Shown here in pieces: positions 18,001-26,741 of a stretch of DNA of 64,000 bases. The notes below the pieces were generated by a model. It was given only the letters and a program-made list of their open reading frames with translations, had not been told where the DNA came from and did not search any database. Every line of letters starts with the position of its first letter. Position 1 is the stretch's first letter. Source of the DNA: UBA8752 sp002336475 (GTDB lineage Bacteria > Bacteroidota > Bacteroidia > Flavobacteriales_D > Sanyastnellaceae). Both the position numbers and the translations under genes were made by a program. The stretch lies in NCBI GenBank assembly GCA_943846755.1, contig OX044365.1, positions 310,001 through 374,000 on the forward strand, read 5' to 3'.

Positions 18001-19593
18001 ATGCCCATGAGCCTCCCTCTAATTCTGCTCCTTGCCCTTCCCTTGTTTCACATGGCGACCTTGCCACGGCTTTTTGCGCGTGCGGGGTTGACGGCGTGGC
18101 ACGGCTATGTTCCCGGGTTGAATTATTGGGTGCTGTTGGGCATGCTCAAGAGGCCCAAGCAATGGATGTTGCCGCTGCTTTTTCCCGGGCCAAACCTCTT
18201 GATGGGGGCGATATTAAACGTGGAAATCGGCATTGCTTTTGGAAAGAGATCCACCCCCTTGCAGTGGTTTTTTGGAGCATTGCCTTGGGTGGCGTTGCCT
18301 TGGCTCGCCTTTGTGGATGCCGCTGCCTTTGTAGGTCCACGGGATTGGACCAACGTCAAGAAGACCTGGCGGCGGGAGTGGTCGGAGGCCATTTTGTGGG
18401 CCACTGTGGTGGCGTCCTTGATCCGGGGATATGTCTTTGAAGCGTTCACGATCCCGACGGCCTCCATGGAGGACAGCATGCTGGTAGGGGATTACCTCGT
18501 GGTCAGCAAGATGAGCTATGGTGCCAAGTTGCCTGAGACCCCGCTTTCCCTGCCCTTTGTGCACAACGCAATACCGGGAACGGCTCTAAAGAACAGTTAC
18601 TTGGAGTGGGTGAAGTTGCCGTACCAGCGCTTGCCTGGATTTGGGTCAGTCGACCGCTACGATGCAGTGGTGTTCAACTTCCCCAACGGAGACTCCATAG
18701 TCGTTGACGCTTACTTGGCAGGCCACGACTACCATGCGTTGATCCGCCAGCGGGCGCTTGGTTTTGCAGGTGGCGACCCTGTGGCTTACGAGGCAGAGCG
18801 GGGGCGTTTCAATGAACTGGCGCGCCAGGACTGGAGCCGCACCCATGGCATCAAGCCTCGCCCTGTAGACAAAAAAGAACATTACGTCAAGCGCTGTGTC
18901 GGATTGCCGGGCGAAGACCTGGCCATTGTAGACCGAAAACTGGTCATTGATGGACAGGAAGTGGCCAGCCCGCCGGGACTCCAATTCAACTATAAGGTGC
19001 GCTTGAAGCGCGATGCCGACATGCGGATTATTCGCAATCGGTTGGGGCTGACCGACATTGACATTCAAGGCAAAAGCGGTGGAAGCATTTACTTTCTCGC
19101 CCTGCGTGAAGACGAAGCCGCAATGTTGGAGTCGCAAGACATGGTGGCGGAGATTGAACCCTTTGATTCTTCTTCGCGCCGGGGCACACTGGACATGTAC
19201 CCCAACACCAACACATTCGACTTTGCAACATGGGATTTGGACAATTATGGTCCCATCCATTTGCCGGAGGCTGGTGAGACTGTGGAGTTGACCCCGCGCA
19301 ATGTCGCCCTCTACACCAGGGCCATCACCGCCTATGAAGGGCACACTTTGAAAGTCAGCAACGGTGAAGTATTGATCGATGGAGTGCCGGCTACCACGTA
19401 TACATTTTCTCAAGGCTATTACTGGCTCATGGGTGACAACCGACATTCATCTGCAGACAGCCGCTACTGGGGCTTTGTGCCTGAGGACCATGTTGTCGGT
19501 AAGGCTTCATTTACTTGGTTTAGCAAGATGAATGAGCAGCAGCATGGAGAGTCCGGCATCCGCTGGGACCGCATGTTCAAGTCGGTCAAGTGA
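18001..19593 (+). CDS. lepB: signal peptidase I
   Basis: 530 aa, the long form typical of Bacteroidota, with N-terminal hydrophobic segments (residues 1-130) and a large catalytic domain. The nucleophile serine is in FTIPTASMEDSMLVGDYL, the general-base lysine in KEHYVKRCVGLPGEDL, and the conserved C-terminal box is MGDNRHSSADSRYWGFVP. A large insertion separates the boxes. It cleaves signal peptides of Sec-exported proteins at the outer face of the inner membrane. The stop overlaps the GTG start of the WbqC gene. Confidence 0.94.
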   Translation: MPMSLPLILLLALPLFHMATLPRLFARAGLTAWHGYVPGLNYWVLLGMLKRPKQWMLPLLFPGPNLLMGAILNVEIGIAFGKRSTPLQWFFGALPWVALPWLAFVDAAAFVGPRDWTNVKKTWRREWSEAILWATVVASLIRGYVFEAFTIPTASMEDSMLVGDYLVVSKMSYGAKLPETPLSLPFVHNAIPGTALKNSYLEWVKLPYQRLPGFGSVDRYDAVVFNFPNGDSIVVDAYLAGHDYHALIRQRALGFAGGDPVAYEAERGRFNELARQDWSRTHGIKPRPVDKKEHYVKRCVGLPGEDLAIVDRKLVIDGQEVASPPGLQFNYKVRLKRDADMRIIRNRLGLTDIDIQGKSGGSIYFLALREDEAAMLESQDMVAEIEPFDSSSRRGTLDMYPNTNTFDFATWDLDNYGPIHLPEAGETVELTPRNVALYTRAITAYEGHTLKVSNGEVLIDGVPATTYTFSQGYYWLMGDNRHSSADSRYWGFVPEDHVVGKASFTWFSKMNEQQHGESGIRWDRMFKSVK

Positions 19594-20225
19594 ACCGGGG
19601 CATCCACAGGCTTCCGCTGTGCCCTTTTCCGCCGGTGCTTTGGTGGTCGTTGGCCTTGTCAGGGGATGTCCGTTTGGACGGACTGGAGCACTACCCCAAG
19701 CGCACCTTTAGGAACCGGTACACGTTGCTGCAATCCACAGGCCCTTTGGACATTACTGTACCTGTGGAGCGGCGTGGGGGACGGCCTCGGTGTCAAGATG
19801 AGACGGCCCGCATTGTGGGTGATTCAGACCGTAAGGCTTGGCAGGCTGTCAAAACGGCTTACGGAAGGGCTCCTTACTTCGAAGAAATAGGGGCTGAGCT
19901 AGAGGCGCTGTTCTTGCTGGGCCCCGATTCTCTTGGTGCTTGGAATCGGCAGACTATAAAATGGGCTTCAACTTGGCTGGGGATACAGGTGCCGGCAGAT
20001 GTGACGCCGGAGGAATACAGAATGACAGCGCCGACAACGGTGATGCCCTTTGGGGCTGCCTCGTCCGATGCGCTAGGGAGTGGCTGGCCGCATGTGTGGC
20101 AGGACCGCCAATCTAGGATTCCTTATTTCAAATTGGGGATCCTAGATCTGATTCTGCACCTTGGACCTGAAGCGTCATCCCAGATTAAGCCGATTCCACC
20201 GAGTGGATCTCCGCATCGAGGATGA
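19590..20225 (+). CDS. WbqC family protein
   Basis: 211 aa starting with GTG inside the lepB stop. The family-typical elements are PKRTFRNRYTLLQSTG followed by LDITVPVERRG, and the segment WQAVKTAYGRAPYFEEIG. WbqC-like proteins occur next to lepB in many Bacteroidota and were first named from O-antigen loci; their biochemical role is not settled. The 3' end overlaps the convergent toxin-like gene by about 40 nt. Confidence 0.82.
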   Translation: MNRGIHRLPLCPFPPVLWWSLALSGDVRLDGLEHYPKRTFRNRYTLLQSTGPLDITVPVERRGGRPRCQDETARIVGDSDRKAWQAVKTAYGRAPYFEEIGAELEALFLLGPDSLGAWNRQTIKWASTWLGIQVPADVTPEEYRMTAPTTVMPFGAASSDALGSGWPHVWQDRQSRIPYFKLGILDLILHLGPEASSQIKPIPPSGSPHRG

Positions 20226-20490
20226 CATCCAGTATGACGATTCGCTCCTCTTCAACGAGGTAGTAGATCCGGTGGTTGTGGGCCAATACACTGCGAACAT
20301 CTCCAAACTTCTCATCAAACCTGGCCTTTCTTGAACCGTTGGGCGCCGCATTGCGTCCCAGCGAACGGATCACTGAAAGGAGTTCGTCCTTTGACTTTTC
20401 CGCTCCGATGAGCGATGCGCCCTGCAGGTGATGAATGATGCGCTCCATGGAGGTCATGGCGCGGTCAGCGATAATGACAGATTTGTTCAC
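20185..20490 (-). CDS. RelE/ParE-superfamily toxin-like protein, no partner antitoxin seen
   Basis: About 101 aa using a GTG (VNKSVIIADRAM); an ATG at 20523 would add 11 residues. The pattern fits RelE/ParE: DRAMTSMERIIHHLQGA (first helix), a Leu/Arg-rich middle, then FGDVRSVLAHNHRIYYLVEEERIVILDV, where an Arg-Ile-Tyr-Tyr strand is typical. These toxins are ribosome-dependent RNases or gyrase poisons. No antitoxin frame is seen upstream, where gcvT starts on the other strand. It may be an orphan, a remnant, or a non-toxic homologue. Confidence 0.6.
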   Translation of the reverse strand: MNKSVIIADRAMTSMERIIHHLQGASLIGAEKSKDELLSVIRSLGRNAAPNGSRKARFDEKFGDVRSVLAHNHRIYYLVEEERIVILDVILDAEIHSVESA

Positions 20491-20580
20491 AGACGCAAGA
20501 TCGCCATGCGGGCACAAAGGCACTCATAAATCGGCATGGGAATGGAAAAGAGCTACCTCCCCTGCCCCTACTTTTGGATT

Positions 20581-21669
20581 ATGGAGAATGTCATCAAGGC
20601 TTTGGCCAAGACGCCGCTCTGCGATGTTCACGTCGCGGCAGGCGCGAGACTGGTCCCTTTTGCTGGATTTGAAATGCCGGTTCAATACGCGGGACTGCGT
20701 GTGGAGCACGAGGCTGTCCGAAAGGCGGCGGGTTTGTTTGATGTGAGCCACATGGGAGAGTTGTGGTTTTCTGGTCCAGGTGCGCGAGACTATTTGCAAT
20801 ACCTCTTGGCAGGAGATGTGGAAAAGGCTGCTCCAGGAAGGGCTTTATATACCTGCTTGCTCAACGCTGAAGGTGGGATTGTAGAAGATTTATTGGTGTA
20901 TGGCTTCGAGGACCGCTTTATGTTGGTTGTCAATGCGGCCAACCGCGAGGAGGTCGTTTCTCTGATCCTAGAAACACTGCCCGAGGACGTCAGATTCGAG
21001 GATGCCAGTGACCAGACGGCTTTGTTGGCCTTGCAAGGACCGAAGTCTGATGATGTGATGAAGGCGGCAGGTGTGGACCTGACGGATTTGAAGTATTACC
21101 ACCACCGCAAGGCTGAATTGAACGGCACTGAGGTGATTGTGGGGGCTACCGGATATACGGGCGAACGTGGATTCGAGCTGTACGTGCCCGCTGCGGAGGC
21201 CGAAGAAATTTGGGGGACTTTGATGCAATCGGGTGCCTCTTGTGGATTGGAGCCATGTGGGCTCGGAGCGCGTGATACACTGCGCCTTGAAAAGGGGTTT
21301 TGCTTGCATGGCAATGACATCGGTCCTGATTGCAACCCCGTTGAAGCAGGCTTGTCTTGGACTGTAGGTTGGAAGACTGAATTCCGTGGAAAGGAGGCCG
21401 CAGCTGCTGTGCGCAGCAACGGACCGGAAAGAAAGCTTGTTGGGTTTACCCTCACAGATCGCGGAATACCACGAAAGGACTACGCGATTCAAGACGCAGC
21501 TGGCAACAACATAGGAACGGTGACCAGTGGCACCCAATCACCCTCTCTTGGTCAGGCCATTGGCCTGGGTTATGTTGCGTCTGATTGGACGGCCAAAGGG
21601 GCCGAAATCTTTATTTCAATTCGCGGTAAATCCATTGGTGCTGTTGTGACTGGCGTCCCGTTCCTTTGA
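20581..21669 (+). CDS. gcvT: aminomethyltransferase (glycine cleavage system T protein)
   Basis: 362 aa from the ATG at 20581; the frame is open 45 nt further but the start MENVIKALAKTPLCDVH aligns with GcvT. It takes the aminomethyl group from lipoylated GcvH, releasing ammonia and forming methylene-THF. Visible family motifs are GLFDVSHMGE, the VEDLLVY strand, GYTGERGFELYVP and LGARDTLRLEKGF. A C-terminal beta-barrel follows. No glycine riboswitch-like element is seen in the short upstream region. Confidence 0.93.
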   Translation: MENVIKALAKTPLCDVHVAAGARLVPFAGFEMPVQYAGLRVEHEAVRKAAGLFDVSHMGELWFSGPGARDYLQYLLAGDVEKAAPGRALYTCLLNAEGGIVEDLLVYGFEDRFMLVVNAANREEVVSLILETLPEDVRFEDASDQTALLALQGPKSDDVMKAAGVDLTDLKYYHHRKAELNGTEVIVGATGYTGERGFELYVPAAEAEEIWGTLMQSGASCGLEPCGLGARDTLRLEKGFCLHGNDIGPDCNPVEAGLSWTVGWKTEFRGKEAAAAVRSNGPERKLVGFTLTDRGIPRKDYAIQDAAGNNIGTVTSGTQSPSLGQAIGLGYVASDWTAKGAEIFISIRGKSIGAVVTGVPFL

Positions 21670-21687
21670 AACGTACTTGTTGAGACC

Positions 21688-22470
21688 ATGAAAGAACCGA
21701 GCCAGCCTTTAGAGCGTCAAGAACGCCGTGTAGAAGTGTGTTTTTCTCCACAACAGTTTGACCTGTACAAGGACGAGTTTCACACCTGTGTGGTCATTGA
21801 TGTTTTGCGTGCCACCTCAGCGATATGTACTGGACTTGCAAATGGTGTTGACCGAATCATACCTGTTCCTACCGTAGAGCAAGCACGCGCATTGCAGGCA
21901 GAAGGGTGCATTGCTGCTGCAGAGCGCAATGGCCAGATTGTAGAAGGATTTGACTTTGGCAATTCTCCCCGCACTTACATGGATGGTTCGCTTAAGGGAA
22001 AGACAGTAGCGTTGACCACAACCAATGGGACCAAAGCCATTGCCATTGCCAGTGGCATGCCACAAGTGGCCATTGGCAGCATTAACAACCTCGATGCCAT
22101 TTGCACTTGGCTGATGCAGCAGCCTGGCCATGTGCTGCTCCTCTGTTCAGGGTGGAAGGACAAGTTCAACTTGGAAGACACTGTATGTGCAGGAGCCATT
22201 GCAGACAACTTGATTGACATTGCCCGGTACCGCAGCGTTGAGGACAGCACGATTGCCGCAAAGCATCTCTTTTTGGGCGTGCGTGGGAGCATTTTCTCCT
22301 TCCTAAAGGCTTCTTCTCACCGCCGTCGGTTGCGCAACCTGAGTTTGGGAGAGGACATCAAGTATTGCCTCACTCCAAATACAGTGAACATCGTTCCGGT
22401 ATTGCATGAAGGCGCCTTGGTGGATTCCCGTCGTGTCAAGGATGGGGTGCTCATGGATGCCGTGGTCTGA
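21688..22470 (+). CDS. 2-phosphosulfolactate phosphatase family protein
   Basis: 260 aa of the ComB family: VVIDVLRATSAICTGLANG at the N-terminal third, TTTNGTKAI in the middle, and LLLCSGWKDKFNLEDTVCAGAI. ComB in methanogens hydrolyses 2-phosphosulfolactate for coenzyme M synthesis; in Bacteroidota the homologue is common but coenzyme M is not made, so the true substrate is uncertain. None of the other coenzyme M genes is present here. The end overlaps the next gene by 14 nt. Confidence 0.82.
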   Translation: MKEPSQPLERQERRVEVCFSPQQFDLYKDEFHTCVVIDVLRATSAICTGLANGVDRIIPVPTVEQARALQAEGCIAAAERNGQIVEGFDFGNSPRTYMDGSLKGKTVALTTTNGTKAIAIASGMPQVAIGSINNLDAICTWLMQQPGHVLLLCSGWKDKFNLEDTVCAGAIADNLIDIARYRSVEDSTIAAKHLFLGVRGSIFSFLKASSHRRRLRNLSLGEDIKYCLTPNTVNIVPVLHEGALVDSRRVKDGVLMDAVV

Positions 22471-23419
22471 CCGCTTTTCATGCGGCGTTTGTTGCGCCGT
22501 GGTGTGCTGCCTTTTTTGGTCTTGGGGATTTCCCGTTCACCGTCACATTAACCGTTCTGCAGCGGAGGCCCTGCCCCAACCCCTGAAAGGATGGCTCATG
22601 CATGAGGTGGAGTGGCTTTCAGCGCACGCTACTGATGCTGACATGCGCAAGCATACCGTCGAACGAGAGGCGCCCCGACATTACTTGGATTGGGACGCCC
22701 CCGCCCTGGCTTGTTTGGACACATTGAAAGCGGCCCCTTGGTATAGCCAGGCTGTCACGGCCTGTAGTGAGGATACCCTTTGGGAATATGGCGTGCTGCC
22801 GTGGCAAATTGGCTGGACCTATGGCAAATTGGTGGCTGCTTTTGACAGCATAGACCGAGACGCGATTTTGCGGCATGCTGCGGATTTGGGTCATTATGTG
22901 GCAGACGCCCATGTGCCGTTGCACACCACTTTGAATTACAATGGGCAATGGACTGGTCAGGATGGGATCCACGCCGTGTGGGAAACGCGGCTGCCTGCAT
23001 TGTACGGAGGAGGTTATGGATTGGTGGTCGGAGATGCTGGCTATGTGGACGATGTTCATGCATGGGCATGGAAGACCGTGGCCCAGAGCCATTCCTTGGT
23101 GCCCCAAGTGTTGCAGCAGGAGCGAATGGCGACTGCAGCGCATGGTGAAGGTTTGGTCAGGGAAGAGCGTGGAGGGCGCGTTCAGCTGCAGCAGAATGAG
23201 GTCTGGTGTTCCGTTTATCACGATGGCTTGGATGGCATGGTGGAAACCCAATGGAGAACCGCCATTCAGGGTGTCTCGTCGCTGTGGTACAGCGCTTGGG
23301 TGGATGCAGGACAGCCCGATTTGATGGAAGTCTTTGCTCCTTCCCGAATTCCATGGTGGCGGCGGTGGTTGCAGTGGTTGGGCGTAGGACTTCCAACCGG
23401 TTCTTCTCGGGTACCTTGA
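22457..23419 (+). CDS. exported zinc-dependent phospholipase C / S1-P1 nuclease-like protein
   Basis: 320 aa from the ATG at 22457 inside the 3' end of the comB-like gene, followed by a Cys-rich hydrophobic leader (CCAVVCCLFWSWG). The all-helical fold is suggested by zinc-ligand histidines in WGFPVHRHINRSA, LGHYVADAHVPLHTTLNYNGQ and DGIHAVWE. This arrangement (WGxxxHxxI, HYxxDxxxPLH) matches the zinc-dependent phospholipase C and S1/P1 nuclease clan. It probably acts in the periplasm. Substrate type cannot be decided. Confidence 0.8.
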   Translation: MPWSDRFSCGVCCAVVCCLFWSWGFPVHRHINRSAAEALPQPLKGWLMHEVEWLSAHATDADMRKHTVEREAPRHYLDWDAPALACLDTLKAAPWYSQAVTACSEDTLWEYGVLPWQIGWTYGKLVAAFDSIDRDAILRHAADLGHYVADAHVPLHTTLNYNGQWTGQDGIHAVWETRLPALYGGGYGLVVGDAGYVDDVHAWAWKTVAQSHSLVPQVLQQERMATAAHGEGLVREERGGRVQLQQNEVWCSVYHDGLDGMVETQWRTAIQGVSSLWYSAWVDAGQPDLMEVFAPSRIPWWRRWLQWLGVGLPTGSSRVP

Positions 23420-23423
23420 GGCA

Positions 23424-24542
23424 ATGCGCAGGATCGTATTGCTCAACCCCTATGCCACGAGCAGTCATGCACAATGGGCACGTGGAATGGTGCGGGAATG
23501 TCCTTTGGCTGCCCAACGCGCCGGGGAGGCGGCGTGTTTTGAATCTTATGCGCTGCCTGGGAGGCATTGGAAATGGCGAATGTCGGCCAGCGGTATGGCT
23601 TTGGTGGACCGGATGAAAGAAGCGGGCGCCTTGGAGCAGGACATCGACTGTTTCATCGCAACCGATATGATGGATGTGGGTCAGTTCAGATCGGCCTTGC
23701 CACCCCGGTTCAGGTCCGTCCCAATCGTCTTGTATTTTCATGAGAACCAGCTCACGTTTCCAGCGCACTCCGAAGGGCCAAAGTCTGCATGGGACCGTCA
23801 TTATGCTTTTATGAACGTGACCAGTGCCCTCTTGGCGGACCAGGTTTGGTTCAATTCAGCTTATCACAAGGAGGTGTTTCTATCGGCACTGCCAGAATTC
23901 ATGTCGGCCTTTCCTGCCCCGCGTCCGCGCAATGTGGCAGAAGACATCGCGCTCAAGTCTGAGGTAATGCCCATTGGAATTGATGAGGATGTGTTGGAGT
24001 GTGGCGCACTTTCAGGTCGCCCTCGCATATATGGTGAGGGTCCACCGGTGGTGGTGTGGAACCACCGGTGGGAATATGACAAAGGGCCAGGTGCCTTTTT
24101 AGAGGGCTTGCGCGCTGCCGATGCAGCGGGATTGCCGTTTAGACTCGCTATGCTGGGACAAAGTTTTGAAAGAGTGCCTCAAGCGTTTGACCACATTCAA
24201 TCTGAATTCAGCGACCGCATTGTGCAATGGGGGCATGTTAAATCAAGGACTGAATATGTGGAAGCCTTGGGCTCTTGTGACATAGCGTTGGTGACGGCCC
24301 ATCACGATTTTTTCGGCCTCAGTGTGCTCGAAGCTGCTGCTGTAGGGTTGACCATGGTGGTTCCTTGCGAATTGGCCTACCCCGAACATTTTGGACCTGA
24401 GGTATTGGTCCCGAGGGAACATTTGAATCAGGCGTTTTGCACATCTCTTCAAGATTTACCGAAAAAACAGTCAACGCGGGTTGTTCATTATTCGTGGGGG
24501 GAAGTTGCCGATAGAGTATGGAGGCGCTTATTTGTAGTATGA
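23424..24542 (+). CDS. tRNA-queuosine mannosyltransferase-like glycosyltransferase (DUF3524, GT4 fold)
   Basis: 372 aa. The N-terminal DUF3524 pattern is present (LLNPYATSSHAQWARGM, then LPGRHWKWRMSASG, MMDVGQFRSALP, YFHENQLTFP), and the C-terminal half has a GT4-type nucleotide-sugar domain (WNHRWEYDKGP, HHDFFGLSVLEAAAVG). The family includes the animal enzyme that mannosylates queuosine-34 of tRNA-Asp, and bacterial homologues are often annotated so. Activity on bacterial tRNA is inferred only. It starts 4 nt after the zinc protein. Confidence 0.8.
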   Translation: MRRIVLLNPYATSSHAQWARGMVRECPLAAQRAGEAACFESYALPGRHWKWRMSASGMALVDRMKEAGALEQDIDCFIATDMMDVGQFRSALPPRFRSVPIVLYFHENQLTFPAHSEGPKSAWDRHYAFMNVTSALLADQVWFNSAYHKEVFLSALPEFMSAFPAPRPRNVAEDIALKSEVMPIGIDEDVLECGALSGRPRIYGEGPPVVVWNHRWEYDKGPGAFLEGLRAADAAGLPFRLAMLGQSFERVPQAFDHIQSEFSDRIVQWGHVKSRTEYVEALGSCDIALVTAHHDFFGLSVLEAAAVGLTMVVPCELAYPEHFGPEVLVPREHLNQAFCTSLQDLPKKQSTRVVHYSWGEVADRVWRRLFVV

Positions 24543-24860
24543 ACTGAATTTGTATTGTAGGCGGATGTCACTTTTTGCGATAGAAAAAGGCAAATTCGTT
24601 GGCGCGCAACAAGTATGAATGTGCAGTTGGCGATCCTTAGATATTGGACGAGTGGTGTTTTTAGACCCCTCGGGATAGGGTTATCGACGCCCGGAAATTT
24701 TGCACCATATTGGTGGGGCTTTGGCAGAATGAATTTTTGAGAAAATCAAGAGGGGTACCCCTTTTTTTTGTCGAACCTTCCGGGAATATTTGCTGTCCCG
24801 AAAGGGTTGCGCAGAAGTCCTTTTTTCTGTCCAAAGTTTTACCCCTATAACCACACCCGC
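24543..24860 (+). other. 318-bp intergenic region upstream of dnaA
   Basis: This is the longest gene-free stretch in the first 30 kb and is more A+T-rich than its flanks. One near-match to a DnaA box (TTATCGACG at 24680) and a run of T before GTCGAACC are seen, but no cluster of TTATCCACA-type boxes and no repeats. It probably holds the dnaA promoter; origin function is not supported by sequence alone. Confidence 0.4.
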
Positions 24861-26291
24861 ATGAACTTGAATCACGAAAGCGTCTGGGCGAATTGCCTCT
24901 CTTTTATCGAAGACAATGTCAGCGCGCAGGCTTTCAAAACGTGGTTTGTTCCCATCAAAGCTGTGAAGCTCGAAGGTGCTGTATTGACCATACAAGTGCC
25001 TTCTCAGTTCTTTTACGAGTGGCTTGAAGAGCATTACATTGAATTGCTTCGCAAGGCCATCGGCAAAGAACTGGGAAAGGAAGCCCGCTTGGAGTACTCC
25101 ATCATCATGGAGCAACCCGCCGCAGGAACATCCCCTTACACCGTTAAGGTGCCGACCTCGCACCACGCTGCCGTGCGCAACCGTTCGGTCCAGATGCCCA
25201 TGGATGCCTCTGAGGCACCCATCAAGAACCCCTTTGTCATTCCAGGGCTCAAGAAGCTCAACATCGATTCCAACCTCAATCCGAAGTACAGCTTTGAGAA
25301 CTTCATTGAGGGAGAGAGCAACCGCTTGGCGCGCAGTGCTGGATTTGCAGTGGCGCAAAAGCCAGGTGGCACGGCCTTCAATCCCCTGTTGATTTACAGC
25401 CCTGTCGGATTGGGCAAGACCCACTTGGCGCATGCCATCGGCATTGAGATCAAGAACCGCGCTCCGGAAAAGACGGTCCTCTATGTGAACTCCGAAAAGT
25501 TCACGCACCAGTTCATCGATGCGGTCCGCAACAACAGCGTTAACGACTTCTCCCACTTCTACCAGCTCATGGATGTCCTCATCGTGGATGACGTGCAGTT
25601 CTTCAGCGGCAAGGAGAAGACGCAGGATGTGTTCTTCCACATCTTCAACCACCTCCACCAGACGGGCAAGCAGATTGTCCTGACCAGCGACAAGCCGCCT
25701 GTAGAGATGCAAGGCATGGAACAGCGCCTGCTCTCCCGATTCAAGTGGGGACTCAGTGCAGATGTTCAGGTGCCGAGCCTCGAGACCCGGATGGCCATCC
25801 TCGAAAAGAAGATGTACGCCGATGGCATCGAGTTGCCCCGTGAAGTCATGGAGTACCTCGCCTACTCGATCAATACGAACATTCGCGAATTGGAAGGTGC
25901 GCTCATCAGCTTGATCGCGCAGAGCAGCTTGAACCGCAAGGCCATCACGCTCGACCTCGCCAAGCAGATGATTGACAAGTTTGTCAAGAACACGGCCCGC
26001 GAAGTCAGCATCGACTACATCCAGAAAGTGGTGTGCGATTACTTCGACTTGCCCATCGAGTTGCTCAAGTCCAAGACGCGCAAGCGTGAGATCGTTCAGG
26101 CGCGTCAAATCGCCATGTACTTCGCCAAGAAGATGACCAAGAGTTCGCTGGCCAACATTGGTTTGCACTGCGGTGGCAAGGACCACGCTACGGTTCTCCA
26201 CGCCTGCCGTACGGTCAACAACCTGAGCGAAACCGACAAGCACTTCCGCAAGTACCTCGACGACCTCGAGAAGAAGTTGCACGTCAACTGA
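24861..26291 (+). CDS. dnaA: chromosomal replication initiator protein DnaA
   Basis: 476 aa from the ATG at 24861 (the frame is open upstream). Domain I (WANCLSFIEDNVSAQAFKTW), a short linker, and the AAA+ domain with Walker A YSPVGLGKTHLAHAIG and Walker B VLIVDDVQFFSGKEKTQ are intact. Domain IV ends with the DnaA signature helix CGGKDHATVLHACRTV that reads DnaA boxes. It initiates replication by melting oriC. It is followed 4 nt later by the LMW phosphatase. Confidence 0.96.
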   Translation: MNLNHESVWANCLSFIEDNVSAQAFKTWFVPIKAVKLEGAVLTIQVPSQFFYEWLEEHYIELLRKAIGKELGKEARLEYSIIMEQPAAGTSPYTVKVPTSHHAAVRNRSVQMPMDASEAPIKNPFVIPGLKKLNIDSNLNPKYSFENFIEGESNRLARSAGFAVAQKPGGTAFNPLLIYSPVGLGKTHLAHAIGIEIKNRAPEKTVLYVNSEKFTHQFIDAVRNNSVNDFSHFYQLMDVLIVDDVQFFSGKEKTQDVFFHIFNHLHQTGKQIVLTSDKPPVEMQGMEQRLLSRFKWGLSADVQVPSLETRMAILEKKMYADGIELPREVMEYLAYSINTNIRELEGALISLIAQSSLNRKAITLDLAKQMIDKFVKNTAREVSIDYIQKVVCDYFDLPIELLKSKTRKREIVQARQIAMYFAKKMTKSSLANIGLHCGGKDHATVLHACRTVNNLSETDKHFRKYLDDLEKKLHVN

Positions 26292-26295
26292 TCGG

Positions 26296-26736
26296 GTGAA
26301 GCAGTACCTCGTGGTCTGTTTGGGCAACATTTGCCGTTCTCCCATTGGAGAAGGGTGGTTGCGCCATGCGGCCATGGTGCGCGGCTGTAGGGTCAAGGTG
26401 GACTCTGCAGGCACCGCAGGCTACCATGTGGGTGAGGCGCCAGACCGCCGAAGTGTGGCGGCCATGAAGGCGGCAGGGATCGATATTTCTGGACAGCGTT
26501 CGCGCAAATTTGTGCGGGCTGACTTCAAGAAGTTTGACCGGATCCTCGTGATGGACCAATCCAACTTGAGGGATGTCCTCGCTTTGGCGCGCGGCGATGA
26601 GGAAGCGGCCAAAGTGGCGTTGTTTGACGGGACCTCCGACGTTCCAGATCCCTATTACGGTGGCGATGACGGCTTTGCCCGGGTGCGAGAACAAGTCAGA
26701 GTGGCAGCGGAATCCTGGTTGGATACTGACTTTTAG
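26296..26736 (+). CDS. low-molecular-weight protein-tyrosine phosphatase
   Basis: 146 aa with a GTG start. The catalytic P-loop VCLGNICRSP (CxxxxxRS) is at the N-terminus, DSAGTAGYHVGE follows, and the general-acid DP pair is in VPDPYYGGDDGF. These cytoplasmic enzymes dephosphorylate phosphotyrosine proteins, often kinases of exopolysaccharide export. It lies 4 nt after dnaA and converges on a lipoprotein gene. Confidence 0.92.
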   Translation: MKQYLVVCLGNICRSPIGEGWLRHAAMVRGCRVKVDSAGTAGYHVGEAPDRRSVAAMKAAGIDISGQRSRKFVRADFKKFDRILVMDQSNLRDVLALARGDEEAAKVALFDGTSDVPDPYYGGDDGFARVREQVRVAAESWLDTDF

Positions 26737-26741
26737 ACCGG

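Noticed and set aside
18044..18059. TGTTTCACATGGCGAC as a parS site near parAB
   Set aside because: Only the left half matches the TGTTTCACGTGAAACA consensus, and it lies inside lepB coding sequence (LFHMAT).
20491..20580. Glycine riboswitch upstream of gcvT
   Set aside because: The gap is only about 90 nt and overlaps possible toxin 5' sequence; no tandem aptamer pattern visible.
24543..24860. Chromosomal origin upstream of dnaA
   Set aside because: Only one weak DnaA-box-like sequence and no repeats or AT-rich unwinding block; position next to dnaA alone is not enough.
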